A DNA stretch of 8,000 bases from positions 1-8,000 of the forward strand of contig DQHS01000337.1 of NCBI GenBank assembly GCA_003524365.1, read 5' to 3'. Under the pieces are notes generated by a model. That model was not told where the DNA came from. It searched no databases and worked only from the letters and a program-made list of their open reading frames with translations. Positions 1 through 4,745 of this stretch are shown in pieces (position 1 is the stretch's first letter; each line of letters starts with the position of its first letter). The DNA is from Cellvibrio sp. GTDB lineage: Bacteria; Pseudomonadota; Gammaproteobacteria; Pseudomonadales; Cellvibrionaceae. Position numbers and translations under genes: made by a program.

Positions 1-726
1 TTCATCGCAAGCAATTTCGGCTTGATGATATATCTGCCGCGCAAACCACCAGAGCGGCAATAAAAACCAAAAACAGGCGCAGGTAATTTTGACCGCCATA
101 GTCGTCAACCAATCCCAGCGCGCAACATGCCCTAACTCATGAATCAACACGCTCAGCTGTTTATCCTGATCCCACAGCAAGGCTTCCCGAGGCAACATAA
201 TAACCGGGCGCCACAAGCCCCAGGTCTGTGGAGATGTCACAGTACGCGAACTAACCAGGATGACTTTGCGTGAGATATCCAATAATTCACTCAGCTCATC
301 CAATTGCTTTAACAATTCAGTCGAAACAACCGGCTGGGTAGCTTTTGTCTGTTGTGCCAATCCAATGATGCCAAGCAGTAAATAAAAGAGTATCGAGGTT
401 GCTACAACAAGATATAGTCCAAGCAAAACAAAAAAATCCCGCTGATCAAAATTGACACTCAACCACTGATAACTATTTTCCAAACCCAGCAGAGAAAGCG
501 CGCTGATTGCTGCAAAAGTTGGTAATAGCTTCCACTCTATAGTCGGCAATACGCTCGTCAACAGCGGTAGCACCAATACACTCACCACCCCCAAACTCAA
601 CACAAAATGTTGCAATGCGGCAGATTTTTTTCGCACACAAAACCAGAGTGCAGCGACCACCAACAAAATCATACCCGGCTTCATCAAGCCGGTAATCATT
701 ACATTGGTGATCAAGGTGGTGTCCAT
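1..726 (-). CDS. M56-family (BlaR1/MecR1-like) membrane metallopeptidase, 3' part cut by window edge
   Basis: An open frame runs from an ATG at 724-726 without a stop to the left edge, giving the first 242 residues. Long hydrophobic stretches lie at about residues 17-31, 39-56 and 98-122. The zinc-protease motif HELGH is at residues 196-200 (bases 127-141), and a downstream glutamate, E237 in AEIACDE, matches the third zinc ligand of M56 peptidases. In characterised family members (BlaR1, MecR1) an external sensor domain detects a signal and the cytoplasmic-side protease triggers inactivation of the partner BlaI/MecI repressor. The partner gene lies 40 bp upstream in the same direction, so co-transcription is likely. 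A GGGG (733-736) six bases before the ATG is a modest ribosome binding site. The sensor domain lies outside the window, so a beta-lactam ligand cannot be assumed. The family call is firm; the inducer is unknown. Confidence 0.9.
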   Translation of the reverse strand, partial: MDTTLITNVMITGLMKPGMILLVVAALWFCVRKKSAALQHFVLSLGVVSVLVLPLLTSVLPTIEWKLLPTFAAISALSLLGLENSYQWLSVNFDQRDFFVLLGLYLVVATSILFYLLLGIIGLAQQTKATQPVVSTELLKQLDELSELLDISRKVILVSSRTVTSPQTWGLWRPVIMLPREALLWDQDKQLSVLIHELGHVARWDWLTTMAVKITCACFWFLLPLWWFARQIYHQAEIACDE

Positions 727-741
727 GTTCTGCCCCGAGAG

Positions 742-780
742 TTTTTATTTTACTTGAGGAAATTTTTCATTTTACTTGAG
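742..780. repeat. Short imperfect tandem duplication, 22-bp period, at the blaI 3' end
   Basis: Bases 742-758 and 764-780 match at 16 of 17 positions. The shared core ATTTTACTTGAG occurs at 747-758 and 769-780. One copy covers the last codons and stop of the BlaI-type gene; the other lies in the 40-bp gap before the M56 gene. It looks like a local slippage duplication. No function is evident. Confidence 0.6.
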
Positions 781-1186
781 AGGAGCTTTCTGCTTTTGCC
801 GCATCATCAATTGCCTTCTGCAATTGTGCTATTTCATCGGCATTCAGCTGCTCTCTATTCATCCCCAAGAGCGCGTTGACTGCAGCAGCAGTCGATCCAC
901 CAAAAAATGTTTTTAGCATTTTCTGTAGCGCTGATGCTCTCGCCTCTTCTTGTGCAACCACCGGAAAATAAATATAACGGGGGCCGTCCTCGCGAAAATC
1001 CACAATCTTTTTTTCCACCAGCTTCGCGAGTAACGCGCGCACCGCTGAATAGCCGGGTGCGTCGGGAATGGCAGCGCGTACATCCTGTGCGGATAACTCG
1101 CCTGCCTCGAATAGCGCATCCATAATTTGCCGTTCGCGTCGACTGAGTTGTGCTGCGGCAGTTTTATCCAAATCATCCAACGTCAT
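767..1186 (-). CDS. blaI: BlaI/MecI/CopY-family winged-helix transcriptional repressor
   Basis: The protein has 139 residues, close to the 120-140 usual for the family. The N-terminal winged helix spans about residues 14-80: LSRRERQIMDAL opens helix 1, the recognition helix is around YSAVRALLAKLVEKK (46-60), and the wing ends in RYIYFPV (70-76). The C-terminal third (about 80-135) is helical and corresponds to the dimerisation region, which in BlaI/MecI also holds the site cut on induction. N104-A105 sits about where the Staphylococcus BlaI cut falls, but this placement is only by eye. The ATG at 1184-1186 is preceded by AAGGG (1194-1198) seven bases upstream. The gene is followed by an M56 peptidase gene, the usual partner. 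Three identical palindromes around its promoter indicate autorepression. The symbol is by family; a role in beta-lactam resistance is not shown. Confidence 0.93.
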   Translation of the reverse strand: MTLDDLDKTAAAQLSRRERQIMDALFEAGELSAQDVRAAIPDAPGYSAVRALLAKLVEKKIVDFREDGPRYIYFPVVAQEEARASALQKMLKTFFGGSTAAAVNALLGMNREQLNADEIAQLQKAIDDAAKAESSSQVK

Positions 1187-1213
1187 AACCTTACCCTTGT
1201 GTAGTTCAATATG

Positions 1214-1229
1214 TGCTATTTTTTTAGCA
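1214..1229. promoter_or_regulatory. Putative BlaI operator, site A (promoter-proximal to the gene)
   Basis: Perfect inverted repeat TGCTA-TTTTTT-TAGCA, downstream of the predicted start of transcription and 28 bases before the blaI ATG. Its 16 bases are the exact reverse complement of site C. Protein bound here would hinder promoter clearance. Assignment to BlaI is inference from position and repetition. Confidence 0.75.
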
Positions 1230-1232
1230 TCA

Positions 1233-1248
1233 TGCTAATAATTTAGCA
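1233..1248. promoter_or_regulatory. Putative BlaI operator, site B (covers the -10 element)
   Basis: Perfect inverted repeat TGCTA-ATAATT-TAGCA, centred 19 bp from site A. It contains the predicted -10 hexamer (1240-1245) of the minus-strand promoter, so occupancy should exclude RNA polymerase. Confidence 0.78.
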
Positions 1249-1267
1249 CTATGTAGGTTTTAGTCAA
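1240..1267 (-). promoter_or_regulatory. Predicted sigma70-type promoter of the blaI-M56 unit
   Basis: On the minus strand TTGACT (1262-1267, five of six consensus bases) and TAAATT (1240-1245, four of six) are separated by 16 bp. Transcription would start near 1233, giving a leader of roughly 45-50 bases before the blaI ATG. The -10 lies inside operator-like site B, while sites A and C flank the promoter. This placement supports the prediction, but the start site was not measured. Confidence 0.65.
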
Positions 1268-1275
1268 CCATTAAG

Positions 1276-1291
1276 TGCTAAAAAAATAGCA
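1276..1291. promoter_or_regulatory. Putative BlaI operator, site C (upstream of the -35 element)
   Basis: Perfect inverted repeat TGCTA-AAAAAA-TAGCA, centred 43 bp from site B and 8 bp upstream of the predicted -35. Together with sites A and B it makes three copies with identical arms and identical 6-bp spacing within 80 bp. It may allow cooperative binding or looping with the downstream sites. Confidence 0.72.
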
Positions 1292-1343
1292 TCACTTACC
1301 CACCAGCTAGCCAAGCTGTTGATTTTTAACTATTTTTGGCAAT

Positions 1344-1375
1344 AAAAAAGCCGCTGCGGTTGCCCGAGCGGCTTT
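1344..1375 (-). terminator. Rho-independent terminator of the OmpA-family lipoprotein gene
   Basis: A 9-bp perfect stem (1347-1355 with 1367-1375, core AGCCGCT/AGCGGCT) encloses an 11-base loop. On the minus strand it is followed by a run of six T. It starts 17 bases after the stop of the OmpA-family gene and separates that gene from the downstream blaI promoter. Confidence 0.88.
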
Positions 1376-1391
1376 GTGGAGCAGTTATCGA

Positions 1392-2045
1392 TTACTCGTT
1401 AGGAACCAGTTCCAGCTCTACACGGCGATTTGCTTCACGACCCGTTGCTGTGTCGTTACTGGCGATTGGATAGCGTGAGCCGTAACCGTAAGATTGGATA
1501 CGCGAGCTGCTAACCTTCTGACTGCGCAGGTACATTGCAACGCTGTCAGCACGACGCTCACTGAGCGGCTGGTTGATGCTGTCGCTACCGGTAGAATCGG
1601 TGTGGCCAGTCACTCTGATTGAAGTTTGGTTAAATTCGGCCAATACCTTGGCAACAGAATTCAATACGTCAAAAAAATCTGAACGTATGTCGGCATTACC
1701 GGTTGCGAAAGTGATGTTACCTGGCATCACCAAAAACAGATTGTTGCCTTCGCGTCGAACCTGAACACCCGTGCCTTGCAGTTCCTGACGCAGCTTGGCT
1801 TCCTGGCGGTCCATATAGTTACCTACACCACCGCCAACTGCACCACCCAACACTGCTCCTTTCAAAGCGCGATCGCGGCGATCTTTTTTATCGTCGCCCG
1901 TTGCTGCACCCAACACCGCTCCGGCGATAGCGCCTATACCTGCACCCTTTACGGTCTTACTGGTTTTTTGCTCACCGGTGTAAGGATCGGTTGTGGTACA
2001 ACCCATGATGGCAAACGACAACATAATAGCGAGGATATATTTCAT
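1392..2045 (-). CDS. YiaD-like outer-membrane lipoprotein with glycine zipper and OmpA C-terminal domain
   Basis: The protein has 217 residues, close to YiaD of E. coli. Residues 1-15 form a lipoprotein signal peptide ending in IMG before C16; the next residue is Thr, not Asp, consistent with outer-membrane sorting. Glycine-zipper segments lie at about 34-50 and 63-75. The OmpA-like peptidoglycan-binding domain covers about 108-215. It carries GHTDSTG with D150, LSERRADSV with R165, and NRRVEL near the end. D150 and R165 have the 15-residue spacing of the Asp/Arg pair that binds diaminopimelate in OmpA-family domains. The likely role is tethering the outer membrane to peptidoglycan. The ATG at 2045 is chosen over an in-frame TTG at 2060 because the TTGGAG there is itself the ribosome binding site and the signal peptide begins cleanly at 2045. 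The gene is monocistronic, with its own terminator. Confidence 0.92.
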   Translation of the reverse strand: MKYILAIMLSFAIMGCTTTDPYTGEQKTSKTVKGAGIGAIAGAVLGAATGDDKKDRRDRALKGAVLGGAVGGGVGNYMDRQEAKLRQELQGTGVQVRREGNNLFLVMPGNITFATGNADIRSDFFDVLNSVAKVLAEFNQTSIRVTGHTDSTGSDSINQPLSERRADSVAMYLRSQKVSSSRIQSYGYGSRYPIASNDTATGREANRRVELELVPNE

Positions 2046-2054
2046 ACTAAGGCT

Positions 2055-2060
2055 CTCCAA
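2055..2060 (-). promoter_or_regulatory. Ribosome binding site that fixes the OmpA-family start
   Basis: GGAGAG-type sequence (minus strand TTGGAG at 2060-2055) lies about nine bases before the ATG at 2045. It overlaps the upstream in-frame TTG, ruling that codon out as a good start. Confidence 0.7.
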
Positions 2061-2223
2061 TAAAACAAATAACGAGGGGTTACTAAATAAAACGTCGTGT
2101 GTGGTGATTGTTGAATAACAGAACTGAATAAATACTGAATTCTATGATTGCTGCCGAACAGATATCTGATTACAGTGATCACATAATTCGCGGAAATAGC
2201 GAGCCAATTCTCCGCCCCAGTTC

Positions 2224-2228
2224 AGGGA
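2224..2228 (+). promoter_or_regulatory. Ribosome binding site that fixes the LRR lipoprotein start
   Basis: AGGGA lies eight bases before the ATG at 2237, which opens directly into a signal peptide. The upstream in-frame ATG at 2144 has no comparable site. Confidence 0.65.
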
Positions 2229-2236
2229 AATTCCAT

Positions 2237-2758
2237 ATGCATAGCAAATCTTTGTTACTTTTTTGTGGGTTAGTCACCAGTTTATTGACTGTGGGATGTA
2301 AAAATTATTCCGTCAGTGTGAACGAAAATGTTGTCTACACGCCGCCGTCGATATTTAAAGATTATCAACTCGCCGACGCCCAATTACACAATTGCGTTGA
2401 GCAAACCATTATCGATTTGCAAATCACTAGCGCGGCAGATTTAACACGCTTGAATTGCAGTAATGCAGGGATTAAATCCCTTGCAGGACTGGATAAATTT
2501 TTTGCATTGAAAGAACTTAATTTGGCGGACAATCAATTAGCGGACATTAGCGAGATCGGGCAATTAGGACGCTTGGAAAAAGTGTTGCTGACGAACAATA
2601 ACATCAAAAATCCGGCGCCACTTCTACATCTGCTGCACCTGACCCAATTACATGTGGACAACAATTCGCAGATGACCTGTAAAGACTTGCAGCAATTACA
2701 ACAAAATCTGAACAATCAAAAACTGGATCTGATTTTACCCAAACAGTGCGTAAACTAA
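2237..2758 (+). CDS. Small leucine-rich-repeat lipoprotein, function unknown
   Basis: The protein has 173 residues from the ATG at 2237. Residues 1-20 form a signal peptide ending LLTVG before C21. The residue at -3 is Thr, not the usual Leu, so lipidation is probable but the box is atypical. A cap region (about 40-68) precedes leucine-rich repeats in exact 22-residue register, starting at L69, L91, L113 and L135 (for example LKELNLADNQLADISEI). This is the pattern of internalin/SDS22-type LRRs. Four more cysteines of the mature protein (C53, C74, C148, C171) flank the repeat block and could form disulfide-locked caps in the periplasm. LRRs usually bind proteins; no partner is indicated. It is the only plus-strand gene and looks more A+T rich than its neighbours, which may point to a separate history. 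It is convergent with the PilZ gene. Confidence 0.85.
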   Translation: MHSKSLLLFCGLVTSLLTVGCKNYSVSVNENVVYTPPSIFKDYQLADAQLHNCVEQTIIDLQITSAADLTRLNCSNAGIKSLAGLDKFFALKELNLADNQLADISEIGQLGRLEKVLLTNNNIKNPAPLLHLLHLTQLHVDNNSQMTCKDLQQLQQNLNNQKLDLILPKQCVN

Positions 2759-2774
2759 TCTACAGAAAATCAAC

Positions 2775-2796
2775 GGGCGCGGATTAGTTCGCGCCC
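2775..2796. terminator. GC-rich hairpin between convergent LRR and PilZ genes
   Basis: GGGCGCG (2775-2781) pairs perfectly with CGCGCCC (2790-2796) around an 8-base loop. It overlaps the last codons and stop of the PilZ gene. Neither strand has a clean T-run after the stem; the minus strand continues into GTTGATTTTCTG. It may serve as a shared bidirectional terminator, but weakly by the usual criteria. Confidence 0.5.
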
Positions 2797-3059
2797 CGCA
2801 CAAACATCAAACCAATGGTGTTACGCAATTGATGCACCACGCGCATACGCACCGGCTCAGCATTAATCGCACCCACTGCTTTTTTAAACTTGACCGACAC
2901 CTCGGTACCTACGGGTGGACATACCTGATTTTCAATTTGTACTTGTGCACCACCATCAGAAATATCTCTGGCAAAGCCAACAATCGTCCCAAAACTCGGG
3001 TGGGACATTTCAACACGCACCGAAGTAGAGGTGCGTTCAAACACGCGACGTTCATTCAC
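2784..3059 (-). CDS. Single-domain PilZ protein (probable c-di-GMP receptor)
   Basis: The protein has 91 residues and is a lone PilZ domain. Both c-di-GMP-binding signatures are intact: RxxxR at residues 5-9 (RVFER) and DxSxxG at 32-37 (DISDGG). Such proteins bind cyclic di-GMP through these residues and relay the level of this second messenger to motility, adhesion or secretion machinery. The target is not indicated here. The start is a GTG at 3057-3059, chosen because GGAG (3068-3071) lies eight bases upstream and because the RxxxR motif should be close to the N-terminus. The purC terminator lies upstream of the gene on the same strand, so it probably has its own promoter; a TATACT at 3117-3122 is a possible -10 without a clear -35. 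It is convergent with the LRR lipoprotein gene. Confidence 0.9.
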   Translation of the reverse strand: MNERRVFERTSTSVRVEMSHPSFGTIVGFARDISDGGAQVQIENQVCPPVGTEVSVKFKKAVGAINAEPVRMRVVHQLRNTIGLMFVRGAN

Positions 3060-3067
3060 TGTAAGTT

Positions 3068-3071
3068 CTCC
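3068..3071 (-). promoter_or_regulatory. Ribosome binding site that fixes the GTG start of the PilZ gene
   Basis: GGAG on the minus strand, eight bases before GTG 3059. No in-frame ATG near the N-terminus offers an alternative that keeps the RxxxR motif. Confidence 0.65.
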
Positions 3072-3151
3072 ATGATGGTATTGGCCGTTGTGGCCCTGCC
3101 AGAACTATGTTGCTTGAGTATAGTTACTAATCGTTAAAATTCACCTGCAAT

Positions 3152-3174
3152 AAAAAAGGGGCCTAAGCCCCTTT
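3152..3174 (-). terminator. Rho-independent terminator after purC
   Basis: An 8-bp stem (3155-3162 AAAGGGGC with 3167-3174 GCCCCTTT) closes a CTAA tetraloop. A run of T follows on the minus strand (A-run at 3152-3157 on plus). It begins 20 bases after the purC stop and ends the dapA-bamC-MBL-purC run. Confidence 0.92.
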
Positions 3175-3193
3175 GCCTGCGCGGGTTACTTTA

Positions 3194-3904
3194 CTAGAAA
3201 GTTAACCCAAGGCGCTGGCCGACCATTTCGTAAGACTCGACTACATTGCCGAGGTTTTGACGGAAGCGGTCTTTATCCAATTTCTCACGGGTGTCTTTAT
3301 CCCACAAACGGCAGCCGTCTGGTGAGAACTCGTCCCCAAGAATGACTTCACCTTTGTGCAGACCAAATTCCACTTTGAAATCCACCAGCAACATGTTGCC
3401 TGACGCAAACAAATCCTTGAGTACGGCGTTGATTTTAAACGTCAGCTCTTTCATGCGTGCCAACTGTTCAGGCGTTGCCCATCCGAAAGATTGCACGTGC
3501 GACTCGTTGACCATAGGGTCACCTAATGCATCGTTTTTCAAGAACAGCTCAAAGGTAGGTGGATTCAAATCCATACCTTCCTGCACGCCCAAACGGCGCA
3601 CCAGTGAACCGGCGGCCAGATTGCGTACAACGCATTCAACCGGAATCATATCCATGGTTTTTACCAAGGCTTCGGTATCGGACACTAACTTTACGAAGTG
3701 CGTGGGGATACCTGCTTCCTGCAACTTGGTCATGATGAATGCATTGAACTTGTTATTCACCATGCCTTTACGATCAAGCTGCTCAATACGCTTGCCATCA
3801 AACGCGGAAGTGTCGTTGCGGAATAACATGATCACATGATCAGGATCATCGGTTTTGTAGATGGATTTGGCTTTGCCAGCGTAGAGTTGTTCGCGCTTTT
3901 CCAT
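3194..3904 (-). CDS. purC: Phosphoribosylaminoimidazole-succinocarboxamide (SAICAR) synthase
   Basis: This cytoplasmic enzyme joins aspartate to CAIR using ATP, giving SAICAR in de novo purine synthesis. The 236 residues match the bacterial single-function enzyme (E. coli 237). Visible signatures are the nucleotide-binding start LYAGKAKSIY (7-16), the NDTSAFDGKR segment (30-39), VVRNLAAGSL (92-101), VNESHV (131-136), DFKVEFG (174-180) and GDEFSPDGCRLWD (from 189). E178 and D190 fall at the metal-binding positions known in the E. coli enzyme. The ATG at 3904 has AGG seven bases upstream and gives the expected N-terminus. It is 70 bp downstream of the MBL gene, in the same direction, and followed by a strong terminator, so it is probably the last gene of the dapA operon or partly independent. 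No PurR-like site was recognised. Confidence 0.97.
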   Translation of the reverse strand: MEKREQLYAGKAKSIYKTDDPDHVIMLFRNDTSAFDGKRIEQLDRKGMVNNKFNAFIMTKLQEAGIPTHFVKLVSDTEALVKTMDMIPVECVVRNLAAGSLVRRLGVQEGMDLNPPTFELFLKNDALGDPMVNESHVQSFGWATPEQLARMKELTFKINAVLKDLFASGNMLLVDFKVEFGLHKGEVILGDEFSPDGCRLWDKDTREKLDKDRFRQNLGNVVESYEMVGQRLGLTF

Positions 3905-3933
3905 TGATAGGCCTGCTATTCAAAAGTATGTAG

Positions 3934-3968
3934 TAAGAAATAAAAAATAAGAAACAGACAGTAAGAAA
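3934..3968. repeat. Three TAAGAAA heptamers at exact 14-bp spacing between the MBL gene and purC
   Basis: TAAGAAA occurs at 3934-3940, 3948-3954 and 3962-3968. The last copy lies in a small inverted repeat, ACAGT (3958-3962) with ACTGT (3968-3972), just after the MBL stop codon. In the transcript this gives pyrimidine-rich TTTCTTA repeats in the purC leader. Function is unknown; low sequence complexity may explain it. Confidence 0.4.
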
Positions 3969-3974
3969 CTGTAT

Positions 3975-4745
3975 TCAAGAAACCGACAACCAGCCAAAAC
4001 CCTGGTTCTGACACGCAAAGGTCACTTGTTTGACCTCGGCCGTGACGGGTGCTAAAGCGGCTTGCGCCAACTCCAGCGAATTATTTTGTTGGCTGATATG
4101 AGCCACCACCAAATGCTGTAACCTCGCGCAGTTAAGGCGCTGTAAAAATCCTGCCGCCTGCTGATTGCTCAAGTGGCCCCAAAGTCCACCTACCCGCTGC
4201 TTTAACGAGGGGGGATAGGAACCGGAAGCGAGCATCGCTGAATCGTGGTTTGCCTCCAGTACCATGGCATCCAGATCCTGGTAGTGCGCTTCAACATGGG
4301 CGGTGATACTCCCCAAATCTGTCAACACGCCTAGCCGTAAACCAGCATATTCAAATACAAACTGCGTTGGCTCCCGCGCATCGTGGGGCACGGCCACCGG
4401 AGTAATATGCAAATCGTTCAATACAAAGGGAGTATAGGCCTCGATCAAGCGCAGATCCGGCAATTCACCCAGATTGCGGCTGTGGTAGGTGCCTGGCGTC
4501 ATATAAACCGGCAGATCGTAGCGTCGCGCCATGGCCGCGACACCTTTGATGTGATCCGCGTGTTCATGGGTCACCAGTATCGCCTGCAGATCTTCAGCGC
4601 GTTTACCCAACCGCTCAAGTCGTTGGTTGGCCTCCTTTACGCTGAACCCACAATCAATCAAGAGTGTGCCCGCATTCCACTCCACTAAAGTAGAGTTGCC
4701 GCGGCTACCGCTACCGAGTGATGCAAAGCGCAGCGGAGCCAGCAT
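3975..4745 (-). CDS. MBL-fold metallohydrolase, YycJ/WalJ-like
   Basis: The protein has 256 residues with the metallo-beta-lactamase fold. The N-terminal FASLGSGSRGNS (7-18) is typical of the YycJ/WalJ group. The metal-binding motif HEHADH has H60, H62, D64 and H65; further likely ligands or active-site residues are H121 (VPHD), D143 (LTDLG), H167 (EANHD) and H191 (WGHLS). Family members studied elsewhere are reported as exonuclease-like proteins linked to DNA maintenance, so a nucleic-acid substrate is more likely than a beta-lactam; the substrate here is unproven. The ATG at 4743-4745 directly follows the bamC stop TAG with no gap. The upstream sequence has only a weak purine stretch as ribosome binding site, which points to translational coupling with bamC. 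A gene of this kind occupies the same position between bamC and purC in pseudomonads. Confidence 0.9.
   Translation of the reverse strand: MLAPLRFASLGSGSRGNSTLVEWNAGTLLIDCGFSVKEANQRLERLGKRAEDLQAILVTHEHADHIKGVAAMARRYDLPVYMTPGTYHSRNLGELPDLRLIEAYTPFVLNDLHITPVAVPHDAREPTQFVFEYAGLRLGVLTDLGSITAHVEAHYQDLDAMVLEANHDSAMLASGSYPPSLKQRVGGLWGHLSNQQAAGFLQRLNCARLQHLVVAHISQQNNSLELAQAALAPVTAEVKQVTFACQNQGFGWLSVS

Larger units (their letters stand above)
2046..2236. other. Divergent intergenic region between the OmpA-family and LRR lipoprotein genes
   Basis: The 191 bases must hold the promoters of both divergent genes. I see A+T-rich stretches and weak -35/-10-like pairs on both strands, none convincing enough to assign. 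A GTGATCAC palindrome occurs near 2177, with no known meaning here. An in-frame ATG at 2144 would extend the LRR protein by 31 charged residues ahead of its signal peptide and is judged not to be the start. Confidence 0.5.

Noticed and set aside
913..1176. Alternative frames on both strands over the BlaI-type gene
   Set aside because: The BlaI frame carries a full winged-helix pattern and a ribosome binding site; the others have no recognisable protein features.
2046..2060. TTG start at 2060 for the OmpA-family protein
   Set aside because: The TTGGAG there serves as ribosome binding site for the ATG at 2045, which begins a normal lipoprotein signal peptide.
2144..2236. N-terminal extension of the LRR protein from ATG 2144
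   Set aside because: It would put 31 polar residues before a clear signal peptide; the ATG at 2237 has AGGGA at good spacing.
3056..3073. Five-codon reading frame (ATG GAG AAC TTA CAG TGA, minus) whose stop overlaps the pilZ GTG
   Set aside because: It lacks its own ribosome binding site and its GGAG is better read as that of pilZ; too short to support as a leader peptide.
3082..3095. GGCC-GTTGT-GGCC inverted repeat in the pilZ leader
   Set aside because: Only four paired bases in each arm; no basis to call an operator or riboswitch.
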